A stretch of DNA of 64,000 bases, from NCBI GenBank assembly GCA_036345935.2, contig JADWOT020000005.1, positions 6,257,960-6,321,959 on the forward strand, written 5' to 3'. Shown here in pieces: positions 1-14,098 of the stretch. The notes below the pieces were generated by a model. That model worked only from the letters and a program-made list of their open reading frames with translations. It was not told the DNA's origin and ran no database searches. How positions within the stretch are numbered: position 1 is the stretch's first letter; every line of letters starts with the position of its first letter. Made by a program: the position numbers and the translations under genes. Origin of the DNA: Taenia hydatigena (Eukaryota; Platyhelminthes; Cestoda; Cyclophyllidea; Taeniidae).

Positions 1-3000
1 ATCCACTGCCGATGACTAAATAATGTGGATGTTTACAGTCTAAGGATCTAGAAAATCCACTTGACTTTAATAACATAAATAACAACAGAGTTAGCTTAAA
101 TGACTCCAAAAACTATAAAACTGAAAGGAAACCTGAAGAAATGACATCTTATGCTAAAGGAAACTGATGATAATTCAAGAGAGCGACAAGCATGTTTGCT
201 GTCTAGGCAATTATTTGGGAAGCGACTAGCATTCGAACTGAGCCCACTGTAGAGCAAGCAGACCTCCTCCGATAAAGCCTTTTGTATGTCAATGTGGAGT
301 GAGATGGAAGAATCCTATCAAATTGCACAGCATGTGCTGCATTTTTGGAAATCGGTGACTTCTCACTGTGATCCAAAGTCATCATGCATTCAATTCCGGT
401 TCATTTGAGAATTGTTTTTCAGACTCAAACAGAAGGATAATTACTAATGCAGAGAGCGCCAAGGAAAAAGACTTGGTAGTAGTCCCTTTACCTAGCCTAA
501 CTTAACCTCCATCACTGCAGTATGCATCGCCAGTTCATCAGTCTTACCACACGATAGTAGAAAAAAGTGTGAGTAGACTTTTGCTCTCAGTAGTAACCTG
601 GGGGTTACATTTGTGGCTAGCTGCAACAATTATAGCTCCACGACCCCTCCGCATCATAGACCTCATAGGTACATAACCGTTGCGATCTGTCAAAAAATCG
701 CCACCGCAACCACTTCCAAAGTATGTCAATTCGGCCTCATTTCATGGAGTGCCTCAACTCCAAGATGATGCGAAGGTTTGGTCCCACTGTGGATTCTTTT
801 CCCCCAAAGAAGTACATGAATCACCTGCCCTCCTTCTCCCATGACGCCAGTCTCCAATGGGAGACACAGGCAGACTCCCGAAGTGGCCGGGAATGGTCAC
901 GCAAGGCGAAAGTGCCCCAGAAGTAACCGCCACAGGAGATGATCAGGCTAGATCGTGGGTAGCCGAGGAAAAGACAACATTTAGTCCCACAAATTCATTA
1001 CCATTTCTTTCCCCACAATTCTCGACAGCGGGAGAACGTTTAGACAAACGGGGAGGAAGAGGATGTATTTTATTAGAAAGGTCCTTGATAATCTTGAAAC
1101 CAGAATGCAGATTGTACTCTAGATGAGGAGGCCAGACAGGGCTATAACAACGCCATGTTTGATCACTTGGTACATACGAAAAGATTAGAGCTGTGCAATT
1201 TTAGAGCTGACGTGGTTACGAGGAGGCCAAAATAAACATATCGCGTTAGAAAAGAAGGCACGGTGTTAGTGTATCTGACTCATTTCAAAAATAGCTCCCA
1301 CTTGTCCTCAGGACTGTTTATACAAAGTGAAGTGACTTATTTACTGAAAAATAGAAGTTACTCTAATGACGACCACCCACCACTCCGAGTTAGTAAGGGT
1401 TCAGATGTCTGTGCGTAGGTGGCGTGTATTTTTGCAAATCATGCCAGGCCTTCTGTGTGATGGTAAACAGGGTTCCAATTGGGCATGCAGGGGTTGCAGT
1501 AAGACGCAGCTTTTGAGTTCATACGATCACTCACGAGCAAGTGGGCAGAGTTTTGAGATGTTGCATTGTGCCGCCTTGTCTTGTGAAAATTAGATTTAGA
1601 CTAATTCCAAGTTTTTTTTAGAAAAAGAGGTTTAGTTTATTAAATGCCGACAGATCATTAAAAAATAGGGGATCTCCTTCAACGTTACGGCGTTGAGTGG
1701 TGATGAATTACCAGTCACAAGCTTCTTAAAGCTATTTGTGGGAGTACTTTCTGTAACCACACCTCTCTCAAGGTGAAATGTAAGAATTTTGATGAGAAGC
1801 TTATAGGCACTCGAAACTAAATTCCATTTGTAAGATGAAAAATCCAGAATCACATCCATCAGGTTTAAGATGTTAGAAAAACAGTAGAGAGCACAACAAC
1901 AAGGAGAACTTGTACAGATAGATTGATGCACGTAAATCTAGGCGTGCACCTTACAAGTTATACCAGGTTGTTACGGTCAGGTGTGCAGAAACCTCACGAC
2001 TTTTTTGGGTACCCAATCCATCAACGTATATTGCCGTATTAATTAACAGCGAATAAATAAAGGGAATGCGAAACTAATGGTCATTTTACCACGAAAGCTT
2101 AGACTTGGCCACTGTGGTCAGGGCAGTACAAACTTAATTAACAAAAAGTCACCCAGTTCACTTAATTACAGACAGTTCAATGAAGAAACACTAAACAAAG
2201 GCAATATCAAATTTTCCTGAGAGTGGAGTGAAGAATGGCCAGATAGGGAATTTGTTTTCACTTCCCAAACTCTAGTCGACCGCAGAGGTTGAAAAGCACA
2301 ACAATCAAGTTCAATTTTAACAGTATTTTCTCGATAAGCACGATGCTACACCTCTGAGGTACTCCGACAGGTTAATCAGTTGGTAGCAGCATATCAAAAA
2401 GATTACTCTCTACATTTCACCATCGAGAGAACAACCGCGATGCACAAAGGTGGTGAGGCTAATACTGAAGGCGGCGCGTAATCGAATAATGCAAGGAGTA
2501 ATTTAGAGGTCACACTGACGGTGAGACGATGAGGTATACCAAATGCTCATCTCCAGCAGAGAATATGGCTCACTTTAATGGTGAATCGGGAAAACCTGCA
2601 TCTAAAAGCGCCAACTCTGGACAAATGGATCTGTGGATACCACGAAAAAACAAGTCAACGGGTTATCGACCCCTCAAACGTCAAGTTCTGTATTCTATTT
2701 CGTGGTGAAGCAGTAGTGTTTCAACATAAATTCTGCCTAAATTATTTGCCTAAAATGTAAGAATCTGATCTAGCACTTTTCAGTGCTATATGAAGCTCGA
2801 AAGAACTCGGATGGACAGTTGATCAAATACTGAAATGAAAATGGATAAAAACTCCCAATAAGCACTTAATGTCATTAGTTTCGTAGAACGATTTTTAGTT
2901 TGAAGCAAATGTTTGCACGACATTTGTTTGTTGGAAGATACTAACCAACAAAGAAACCTTTCTAAGCATTCTGCTGTTAGAGAATATAACGAGTGAACCC

Positions 3001-6000
3001 CGTCGAAATTTACAGGAAACAGGATAACTGCTGATGTCGGAAATCTTCTCCCCTTTCAGTCAATAGCCGCCGTAATGACTGACACCGAGGGTAGTTGTGG
3101 CAACAGTGTGGATCACACTAACTACGCTCCCAGACCCACAGCACTTTTCCGGATTCATGTCTTCCAGATTGAAAAGCCATTCAGTCTATTGTCTTTGCTG
3201 TCCTCATTCCAGTAGTGCAGTACTCGCAGCATCAACTGGCCGCGGCTCAAAACTTCCAGTCCTTTCAATACTAATACGGCTAAGTTTCATTCATACATGC
3301 TTTCTTCAAAAAGTGTATTAAAGTGGAAGTAATTGAGGCTTTGAAACAAAATGGGATAACTGAGCGATAGGCACGAAAGGAAATTAGCACGTCAATTTGA
3401 AGGGAATGATTAAGCTAATTGGCCTCCCTTGTTGGCAGGTTCTCGTAGTTGTTGAATGAAATACAAGCCAAGTTTTACCGCCACAGGAGAGATAAGATCA
3501 TTTGATGCCAAAAAAACGCGGTCCAGTCTACACGTCCTGTGTTCTGGCAGTGGACATACCCCTGGCAACGCCAGAAACAACAGATGTTGCCAATAGGGAC
3601 GCCTGTCCTACCATAAAGTGTTCGTGAAATCGACTTGAGAAGATCACTCCTTTGAGCAATATGACTCTCTAATGAGAGAGGATTTCCACACTCGAGATTT
3701 GTTGCATGCAATGAGTGAAGTTGCATCCTCTCTTTTCCCACTTTACAAGACATCCACAACGATTGACGATTTGCATTTCAGGACGAAGGAAGCATCTTCG
3801 ATAGCGAAATTAGAGGAATTAGAAGGATCGCGAAATCCCATTGAGGCGATGATAGTCAATGTGGGTGGCTGAACTGGTCTAGCCAATTTACGCAGTTAAT
3901 GTGGTTGCAGAAAATGAGTGCACGTGCATCAACACCCATTCAATTACCTTACACTCCTGACGTCAACCAGACAAAAGCGATTCACTTTGATGGAGGGGAT
4001 TAAGGTGGATAAACTTGTGCCATAAAGCACGTAGAATTGAATTGTGGAATTGGGAGTGCTGTAAAAAATGAGGCTGATTTGCTAATGAAATGCTCGAACG
4101 AGCAATCACTGAGTCTTGTGATAATAAAATCTTTTGCGTATCTCGGTTCGGTTCACCCAGAGAAAACGCTTCCGACAAAATCGTGCAGTAAGGTTGATAT
4201 CGGGCAATGCTTGTGTTGGAAGGCAGTAAAAGAGACGAATCTCCACTTGATCCAAATCAGCAATGGAGATTACTTCTCGAGTGTGCTGATTTTCACCAGA
4301 GCTTTTTCTTGACCATTGCTTTGAAATGGGCATCAATTTGGAAGGGATTGGAGGAGGGATGACAGTTCTCCTAAAGCTTCATTTCTGTCCCTTTACTATT
4401 AAAGATGTCAAGATGCTTCACAGTTTCCTTACTTGAATTTCAGGCCTATTTTTAAGTGTGTCCGTGAGTACGGACACGAACCGCTTTTGAAAATACAAAC
4501 CACTCAAAACACATAAATAAATGGTATCAGAAAGATGTCTGTTTCAATTGCAGACTTAGCAATATCTCTTTGTTGGCATGGCTTTTGCATCCCTTTATTT
4601 CCATCAGCGGTTCACTAGCTCTTCTGTTTCTTGTTTTTTTGAAAAAAGTTCTATCCAGACTCATTAATTTTATAACGTCCTAAAGGAGACCCCTGAGAGT
4701 GCGAAATAAATGGCGCTTTGCGAGACTAGCTTTAATTACAAGTGGACTCTTATAACAAGTGGCGAATCGCTGCAAACTAAAAACGAAGATGCTTCGAGAC
4801 TCGAGGCCCTCATGCCATCCTTTAGAGGAGTCGTCTGAGTGTCACGGGTGGCGATGCTCAGATCAAAATAAACAGGTCACGCACAAAGAGGCAACGAGGA
4901 AGATGAGAGGCATTAACTTTTCACCAAAACGCTCCAAAGCACCTAGATAACCCCGTTTCGTTACATTCTAATCAGGTAATAAGTTGAGATTAATGCAGCA
5001 GATTTGGGTTGGTTCTCAACGTTTCTAGATGGGATCATCAATCCTATCGGCGTAGATGATCATAGCAGAACTCTCACATTAAAAATACTATCATTAAGGT
5101 TAGCGTTTTTTTGGGAGTTTTGGCACATGAGGGTAGCTTTATCTGCTATCGAAAATAAACTGCACAGTCTGGTTCTCGTTGCCCCACCATCACCCTAAAG
5201 GGATGGGGTAAATAAAAATCACCATCATCACCACTGCGGAGAGGCGGCTTCACCTAGAGAGATCGACTGAGATGCTTCATTAACCTTATCATAATCAAGG
5301 ATACGCAGCTGCCGGCAAAAGTTCACAGCCCTGTGAACTGACTTAATGAAACACTGAAATATGACCTCGTAAGGGGTATGTCTCGCATTGCTACTGACTG
5401 AGACTTCTTTTTTTGGATTCGAGTCGACAGTTAATTAATAAATGCCCGTTTACGAAGGAGCTGATAATTTGGCCGGAATTTCAGGAAATGAGCCGATTCC
5501 ATCTATTGGATGGCAAAATAATATGAAGTTTCAGTGTGAGGAATAGACGTGATCAAAACCTTTTTATTTTCAAAACCACATCTGCCAGATTAGGAATCCA
5601 GCTTCCCTTGTGGCGATCAGAGCAGCAAAATGAAGCATAAACCATTATTAACCCATTTAGATCTGATGGAAGCCGTTCAGGAGCTAGATGTGCAGAGCCG
5701 AACTCAGGCCACATTATCAAAAGGCTATGCAGATGAATATCAAGCTTCCTGAAAAAAGTACGGACGACTTTCTTTCTAAATAGTTTTATCCTCGATTACA
5801 CACTATTTCTCAAATCAAGTGAGGTAGATTTGAGTCGTACATAGAACCCGGTTTTGACGGTTCTGTTCTAGTATATAGCATTTGAAAAATCGAGAATCCC
5901 CATCTCACTGCTTTAGTCAAAACTAGTATTGGACTGAATATGCTTAACGAATTCAGAAATGGAAAAACTTCTGGCATTACAAATTAGCATATCGGTGGGT

Positions 6001-9000
6001 TCATTTGATTAGCACTGCCAACAATCCCTACCCTGAGACCGTTTCGAATTCGGACGGTGGTAGACGCTACGCAAATGGTGTGAAATGGAAATAGTGTGAA
6101 ATGGAGTCTTAAGAGCACAAACATCCAACGGTCACCAAGCTCTAGTCTTCTAACGGTTTGCTCTAAAACTCGTAAACACAAAGTTTTGTGGCTGGTCACC
6201 GAAAATACGGAAGTTGTACACATCATGAGGGGAGATCAAAATTTTATTCTGTAAACGCCTCGATGAATAATGACGCGACTCTCCAAGTTGCATGCTTTTA
6301 AAATAATTAGCCAGTTCTTGACTGCTCGGTCCCCAACATTCCCCTCAACAATAACATTGAAGTGGTTCTGATTAGCATACCTAATCCCTTACCCAGTTGC
6401 TTACTAGCCACAAAACAAATACTAATATCAATTTCTTCGTCAATCTTCCTGGCAGGCAAAAAATACTTTCTCCGCCCGTAAAAGGCAAAATTCCTCCTCA
6501 ATGAGGTGGACATTAGTTTGCTTAAGGAAGCGGAACCAGTGCCAACCATTCAACCTTACATATTCTCTTGATCCTTGTCCCCACTTTCAGAGCTAAAAAC
6601 GCAGACCTTTATAAAATGGTTGGTCATTGGTAGGAGCTATCTAACAACGCAAACTCTTTCTGTGACCTGACTTTTCTAGATAAACTTATTGAATGTGGCA
6701 TCTACTCTGGAACCACAAAGTGGTGGCTGATGCTAAATTTTCAGTCCAACTATCGAGCTGAATAGGGATCGTTAGTGGAGCTAAATTCACTTGTGTTAGC
6801 TTACGAGCGATTTGTCTTTTATGTAATATAATCCTCCACCCTGATTAAACCGTTAGTCGACGGTAGCTGAAGTCATTTGACTTCCCGCACCAGTGATAAC
6901 GACAGCAACCATTGATTCCACTTCACGGAAAGTGGAGGCTTCGGGAACTAGGTCATTTCATGCTGGATGGCAATGAACGCTTCCAGCAGTAACCGGGAAG
7001 GGTGACGTCTCAGGGCTTGTGCAACAGCCAAAGTAATAAAAGGAAACGACACCCGGGGAGAATAGTGCAGACACCTCGCGACACGGTAGAGAGAAAGATA
7101 CAAATGTGATTGTAGCACACATGGAATGCACGATATTCGGCATTGCAGCATAACGCTTCGGTGGTGGTTGGATCTCACACTCAACAGATAATGCTTAAAA
7201 AGTAATAACACTTTACCACATACCGATGGTGTGAGAAAAAAGCTGTTTGCAATTTCCTTTCTCTGCGCGTGACGGTGTCAGCACTCAGTAATAAATCTGC
7301 CGTCTACGTAAGGATACGAAAATATGAATCCCAGTTCACTGTAACCAAGGAGGATCAGTTTTGGTTCGATAAAGGAGAAAGTTAGTTAATCAAATAACCA
7401 AAGAAGCATTTCGCTGAGATCAATTGCAAAGCTTGACGTCAAACTGGAGGAGTAAAAAACAGCCAAATAAATCTGTGCGATTTCGCACTAAAAATGACCG
7501 TAGAAAGGTTCCCACAATATTTTATTCACTCAAATAGATACAATTGAGATCTACTATCTCTTCCTTTCGGGGAATTTTTTAACAAATGGCATTAATTTTA
7601 AAAAACAAGAGACCTTTTCCGTCTCAAATCAACTTTTGCTATCCTGTCTTGCATATAGTCATGTGAGTGGCTATTGGCACGATAATACAGTCGCCTCACA
7701 GTTAAGGTTTGTGGAGCTATGTAATCTGGCATTGTCATGTCCTGCCAATGCAAGAGTAAGATTTTTCTCCTAAGGATTGATTAATTTACCTGGTTTCTCG
7801 AGAAGTTTTCCTGCACACCTCTGAGTTGTATGGTTTTGTATCGACATCTCAGCCACAGGTGTTTGGCTTTCAGTTTACAGCGTACGAAAACAAGCACTTT
7901 TGGCATAAAGACTGGTTTCAAAAATGAAATTATCGTAAAAACCGACCTATGTATTTTAACCTATGATTCATAACCCATATAAGCTGCAACGTGTCATTGA
8001 AGTGAGCTATACCGAAAACCGAGCAAGTTCTTAGTAAACTCATAGAATCCATAAATAAATGATAGAGGGACAATTGTAATTGAATTTCCTCACGAAAAAT
8101 TTGGGTAGAGAATTTAAAGCGAATAGGATAGGCTAGCTGTTCATTCGAACTTGAGTGGGAAGTTGCTTTACCCGCAAACCCTAAATGCAGAAACCGAAGG
8201 CAGATGTCGCGAAACAATGCAGCCTGAACGAGATCGGATGGGCAGTGTTCGTCCTCCAAATGCCAAAGCTGAATCTCACTTTAGGGTATCATGACAATGG
8301 AAGGGCAAAAAGTAAGAGAGTAAGGGAGGCATCGGGACACCCCAAAGACATCACAATATTCTCTACGACATGATTTTGGGATAAAGGTAATAGGAAAGTG
8401 TAAGACGAGAGAGTTCCCTCGCTACTGTGTGTCAATTAATTCACATCATAAAAAGGAATAAGTTAGTCGTCTTAGGGCCAACATTATTGAATTAACTTAA
8501 AGTGCTAAGCCACAAGCCCTCTGCATAGATTTGGGATCTGGCAAATGCACAATTAAATGCACTGATTTCAGAGTTAGAGGCCATAATTAGATTTATTAAG
8601 AGAACTTCCACAGCATTTACCAAACTTAATCTTGTCAGCCTCTAGAGAGGGTGGAAGTCGAAAGCCATCCAGGAAAAGCAATAACAGTTTGGACAATACT
8701 AAGACCCACTTTGATTAAATGCCCTGCTTGTAATTGGGTGGATGAGTTAATGAGATTGATCAGTGACTCACTCAAAGTGGAGATTCCACTCCTTATCTGA
8801 AACGGTGATGAGAACGATCCGGTATTCGTGGACCATGTACCCTTCACCAAGAAGGCTCGACGCCTCCGGGAAGTAATCCGTGGTGAGTGGAAGCAGAGCA
8901 GGCGTGGTTAGGGATTTCCAATCTATACCTGTGATGGAGGTTCAAAACACCAATAAAGGGACTTATGACTTTGGGTCTGCACCTCGTAGCGCCTCCAGGC

Positions 9001-11123
9001 CTCTGCACCAGTATAAATTGTTTAGTAAGAGAGGCCTTCAATTCAAACTGAGGCTTCCGTTTAAAATGGTCCACGGGTTCATGTTCGGAAGTAAAATTGC
9101 CTACCACCATTATAGAATCCATCAATGACAGGATTTTTTTCATTAGCTGTCTGCTTTACAACTAATATCTCAAACTTTAACCTGTGTCAGGCTGGGACAG
9201 TAAAGCCGCTGCTTGGTGAAAGTGAACATATTGGCAAAATAACAGTAAATTCACCCGAAAATTGGCATACAATAAATGCGTAAGACAAACTGGGACTTTC
9301 GGCAGCAAACAAAAGTTCTAACAACTGCGTCTACGCATAGCCATTCAACAAGTTTCGCCTCAGCGACAACGACGGTGTCAGATTCCGATCCCTCCATAGG
9401 GGTTTCAAGTACACTACGATGCGCAACGATAATAAGGCGCTCAGCTATTCACCAGTAAGAAGTTTGATGTCTTCATTATTTACAAAAAAAGACAACAATA
9501 AAAACGCCAGCATGTTAGTAACGACCGTGGCTGTGCCGGCTGTCAGCCTACCATCCATAATACAGCAGTAATTCAGTCCCGATAACATTCATCCAGGGTG
9601 CAGAATCCCTGTCTCATCCCTGACAAACCACTGCTAAACGCAACTTGTCTGCTGCATGACGAAATCGCACAACACACTTTGACTGCGTCAAGTGTGAACG
9701 CAACGCACATGGAAGTGACGAAACGAAGCAGGCTGAACGTCCAGAGTGGTTCAGCCGCGGAGAAAAATTAGCCTACGATGAAACTTCCGAGTTGTTGTGG
9801 ACTAGACACTGATAGAAGTTTATGGATATGTAAAAGAGAGGCATAATATGGAGCAATGGCCGCACTTTTTGAACATCAAAATCCATTCTTTTCCTTTTTT
9901 ACTCTAGTGCACCTGCATAAGCGTATGCACTGCCATTTCTTTAGCCACTCTGCAGCTTAGTAACAAAGCTACTCCCAGATTCGCATGCCTTAAAGTGGTC
10001 AGAAATGCGCTGGACGCTGTGAAGCAAGAGGCGTGGATAGGTATGTATGATATAAAGTGTTGTACTTCCTGAGAGGAATAATGCAGTGCGTCAGTATTTT
10101 GTGGATGACTGAATCTGTGGGAACATGAAAAGGCTATTAACACTTATTAAATACCCTAAATACACCACAATAGGCCTTGGAGGCCTGCATCGAACGGGTT
10201 TAGGCTGCCTGCCGGAAAACGTTTTGAACCGAACCGATTTAAAATCATTCACAGAAGAGAGTCTGATTATTAGCATTCCTGCAAATTCTGGGAAACAAAA
10301 TAAATTCAACACCTCAAAATCTGGGAATAACTTAAATAAATGGTTGAGCAGCATTCAGAAATGAGAGACCAGAGCGATGGATTTTGCAAATATGACCCAC
10401 AAAGCGACAGATATGTAGTTGTTATAGAAACAATTTAATTTACCAACGAGGGTTCTACAGCGTGTAAAGGTCTTCCTGATGACATTGGAAGTTATTACAT
10501 GAACTGTTTGCTCGCCTCAAAATTGGTTGCAGTTAATTTTACTGTACCGTAAAAAGGTAGTCAACGGGAACATTAGGGATTACCAAATGGAACGATGCAT
10601 GCTACTTATATGCGTTTCGGTCTCCACTCTTGGGAGATATAAGGGTTTGTTGCAATCACAAGACCAAAATAGGTATGAGGACGAAATCGAAATCTGCTCA
10701 CATCGTCCAACCCTCCTGCAACCCAATCACCCGGCACATTTATGACGGAGCTACGCCTAGACTCCTGCGCTTCAAAACGTAGACAATACTTGGATGCTAT
10801 AAAACACTGGATAACACAAACCTACCAACAGGTTTCAGCATTTCCCGTAAGAGGCCTAAAACGAAATAAACACAGATGGAAAAAACATAGAAGTTAGATA
10901 AAAGTTAAATTATTTGAGATAGACTGCATAAGGCGAACATAAAAAGCGATTTCCATTACCCGTTGGCCACCAAATTCCTGGCTCAATACGCATCACCCCA
11001 AAAGTTTTATAAAGATCTTTAGCATCTCACACCTTCTTATGCATTAAATTATCCTTGCAAATCGAGAATGATTCTGTTTTAATCTTGAAATTAACGCCCT
11101 AAATTCCCTTGCTACTAGCCGAA
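1..11123. other. Long stretch without a recognisable gene
   Basis: I find no gene here that I can name on either strand. Open frames are short (at most about 110 codons), many begin at TTG or GTG rather than ATG, and none shows a family motif I recognise. The best is a minus-strand frame at 7930-8259, which could be an exon but has no ATG at its start. Since the DEPDC5 gene to the right runs toward this region on the minus strand, some of it may be intron or terminal exons of that gene, but I could not show this. No tRNA, rRNA or CRISPR-like structure was seen. Confidence 0.5.
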
Positions 11124-11366
11124 TCAATCAGAATTGTTAAAGAGAGTAGACTGACGTCGATGATGAGGCACAGGGGATGACGCTGCACTGCCCACGCGTT
11201 CGGAACAAAATTCAGACGAGGCGGAAGCTAAGGCCTTCTCAAGGCTTTTCATTTCCCCGGCCGATATTATATCTGCGTTGCCCTGTGAACAGACCTGGAT
11301 GATGTCGGACGAGTCCACTGCTGCGCATAGTGCTCGCCATACCGCGCTGGAGATAAACCTAGACAT
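11124..11366 (-). CDS. Candidate exon, product not recognised
   Basis: This minus-strand frame opens at an ATG (11366) and closes at a TGA (11124), giving 80 codons with balanced composition: an Ala/Ser-rich middle (KSLEKALASASSE) and a Ser/Pro/His/Arg tail. A possible splice acceptor (GTCTAG) overlaps its start. It lies on the same strand as, and downstream of, the DEPDC5 exons, so it may be an internal or terminal exon of that gene. I see no conserved block that proves this. It could also be an independent small gene or chance. Confidence 0.25.
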   Translation of the reverse strand: MSRFISSAVWRALCAAVDSSDIIQVCSQGNADIISAGEMKSLEKALASASSEFCSERVGSAASSPVPHHRRQSTLFNNSD

Positions 11367-12014
11367 TTGATCGCTGAATGGTATTGATACCCGTCCATCT
11401 ATGCAATAGAAAAAAAACGTTAATTACAGCCAGGAAACTGTACCTAGGCAACTTGAGACACTCTCACGACACTTAGGGATCATTTCACTAGCTTCTGCCA
11501 TGACAACCTTCGAACGGCTCCAAAACAGTGCTTGGTCATGAACTTGGGAACAATAAAATCAGTGAAGTGTCAGACCATGTCACGTGCTTTATGAATGCAC
11601 AAAAGCACAACCACACACACACACAAGCAAGAGGACCTTGGAATTAATCAATCTGCGTCAAAGGCTTGTATGCAGAAGAGGACAAGGCGTGCTTTATGCA
11701 AATTGGAAAAAAAACCGTTTTAACAACTGCTAACCAGCTTATAGAGACTCTTCTTCTTTACTCGTCCAAAAAACTATATTTTAATGCCAAAGAATAAACA
11801 CTTGGAGGTTGATCCTAAGTACGTAAAAGGAAAAGCACATGCCTCCCTCCAAAAACGCACAAATCATGACGCTCCTCTTTACTCCCAACAACTTGGGATA
11901 CATGTTTTGACAACCATTTGGAAGTGGACAGAGTTCTTCAAGGGAGTACTCATGTTCAAACCCCTCCCTTCTCCTTCCCTTCCATCCAGTTTAACAGTAC
12001 GGAACGAAGACTTC
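11367..12014. other. No gene seen
   Basis: Noncoding-looking sequence with a short CA-rich run near 11614-11628. Nothing else is supported. Confidence 0.4.
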
Positions 12015-12131
12015 TCACAGTCAAGATTTGTGACGATGTGGGGCATGAGGCCTTGCGTTGTCGTGCCTTGTCTTGCCTTACGGGAACAAGCATTCTGATA
12101 AGGCTTTTCTCCCACCGACTGACCAAGCTTC
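12015..12131 (-). repeat. Dispersed repeat, copy 1 (minus orientation)
   Basis: Read on the minus strand, this segment matches the plus-strand segment at 18315-18405. Both contain the block GAAAAGCCTTA, then GCTT(G/A), then TCCCGTAAGGCAAGACA, followed by a similar CTTGAC(T/C) segment. This copy carries about 30 extra bases after the shared core. The opposite orientations and 6 kb separation show a dispersed repeat. I do not recognise the family; a SINE or an old retroelement fragment is possible. Confidence 0.6.
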
Positions 12132-13945
12132 ATTGTTTCTTAAGAAGTTTCTTTTGCTCACCTTCCAGATGCATCGAGCTTATCGGCATCGCACCCGCAC
12201 TTGTTTGGTCGTCAGCCAGGTGAACAATTGAGTCGACAAGCGCAGTGTGGGAGGGATGAAGTGGCGCCATGCAACTGCGGAGTGAGCTGACAAGTCTGTT
12301 CAAGCATGACGTGCAACTGAGTTCTACCACGTCCTATTCCCAGTTGATGGCGCGGTTGACAGCCCTATTTCATCACTTGCATCAAGCGTGACTGAGAGGC
12401 GTTCTTCACTCGGCAATCCCAAGTTACTTCTAACCATGGAATGTCTCTGGCATTGTGACGTGTCATCACGTGAGGTGATTCACCACCCACCATCCGCTTC
12501 AACTCCTTGATTCTGGATGGTGCTTTTCGTTATCGCATCCCACATGCAATCTTCTCCAAATGGCATGCTGCCATCTTTATGAAGAGCTTTAGCAGCTTCA
12601 AACGGTCAGCAAAGCAGACAAGGTGGATACACAGCCATCAGGCATGAGTACAAGCAATGGCATGAATTTTACACGGCCCTACGAGTTACAACAAGTCCTT
12701 GGTGCTAGCCATAACAAAGGTAGCAGCCTTCTTCGGTAACGTGATAAGTGGAGTGAAAAGCGAGAAGGAACGACCGGATGAAAAAACCCAACAGTGTGTT
12801 GTATTTTTGGGCGCTGAGGTTTGCTCGGGATTACAAATGCATTGGCAAGGCAATGTCAAATAAGTGAGAGCTGAAGGCATTAATGCTAAAAGGAGACTAC
12901 GGGAAAAACGGCTATCGAGCTTAAAGTGGTCCACCTTCAGCATCATCAGATTTGCATTTCTGCTAATTGCTGCCTTAAACGCACATTTTTGTGAAGTTCC
13001 CTTTCCCTAACATCTTTTTTTGCAAATAAAACGATGTAGTAGGCTGGTAAGAAGCTTGGGTTGGAAGTACCGCTTTGTCAGATAAGCTCCTCTTTGAAAG
13101 CGAGCAAGGTGAATGAGTTGACGCTGTATTGAAGATAAATATATCCATGTAAGAATAAGTAACACGGACTAGGCGATGAACGTACAGGGAAATGAGCCTT
13201 TGTTGTCAATCCCCCTGGAAGCCGGAGGGTGTTGGCTTGGAATGCTGTCTGCACTTGACGAAGTGGTTGGCCTAAAACTCAAACAGGCGTTGCTGGTATC
13301 CATTGCAGAGTTGGACATGTGAGTTAACCAACGAAAAAGAAGATGAAGTGATTAATGAAGTAGAATAAGACCTAGATGAATTGCTCTCCGCGCATTGCAT
13401 TAAAAAGCTTTTGCCTTCAAAATTGATGCAAAATGTTTTAATGATACAAGAAATGATCCCCAGTAAGGCTTCTCAAACACCCGCAAAGTAGTTTACTAAC
13501 AGAGGATATGAAATCAGAATCTACCCAATGGACCAGTACTGCTGGATTCAAAGACCTTTTCGCTGTAATAGGAGACCATAGTGTGATCCTCGTTTACGCC
13601 TCGTTGTTGGTTTCAATTTACTTAGTTGCTGCTTAAATAGCCGAAGAAGAATAATTACAGACGGCGTGGACCGTAAAAAGAAGCTCTACTCCCACCAATT
13701 CTGCAGATTAGTAATAGAACTACTGTGGACAGTAATCAAGCTGCATTGATATGCAAGGCTTTTCACCAATCCAACTTGAGTCCTCTTGTTGGAAAAATTT
13801 CCGTCATTTTTATCTGTGCCGAACTTTGATAACCTTTTTAGCGGAGGGGAACCATAGCACTGCCGTTAGCCCAAATAAGGACAATACTGCACTTTAACAA
13901 TTGAGATGGGGACAATATCAATAGAACATCAAAAAGGGCTTACAC
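12132..13945. other. No recognisable gene; possible intron of DEPDC5
   Basis: A minus-strand frame at 12130-12330 has exon-like composition but abuts the dispersed repeat and matches nothing I know. If the candidate exon at 13946-14098 is part of DEPDC5, this stretch is intron of that gene. Confidence 0.35.
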
Positions 13946-14098
13946 CTGGCGCTCTGTAGACTTGTGCAAAGGTAGACCTGAAAGGGCACTTAGAATATTC
14001 TCAATTCCTTGTTGCTGTTGGTTGCGTGCATTCACTTCCGCCTCATTCAATAGAGTTGCGACAACGTAACGATGGAATGCGAAGTAGGCGTGCCAGAT
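13946..14098 (-). CDS. Candidate DEPDC5 exon (mid-protein region)
   Basis: This is a 153-nt, 51-codon open segment on the minus strand. It is preceded by a good acceptor (TTGGTTTCAG) and followed by a donor (CAG|GTGTAA), phase 0 on both sides. It begins IWHAYFAFHRYVVATLLNEAE. Human DEPDC5 has a segment with a similar pattern: a Trp, about 13 residues, an Ala-Thr pair, an acidic stretch, then a GL-containing helix. The match is by pattern only and is weak, but strand, order and splice signals fit. Confidence 0.4.

Noticed and set aside
7930..8259. 109-codon minus-strand frame as a gene
   Set aside because: It starts at TTG and matches no family I know. It may be an exon, but there is no support beyond openness.
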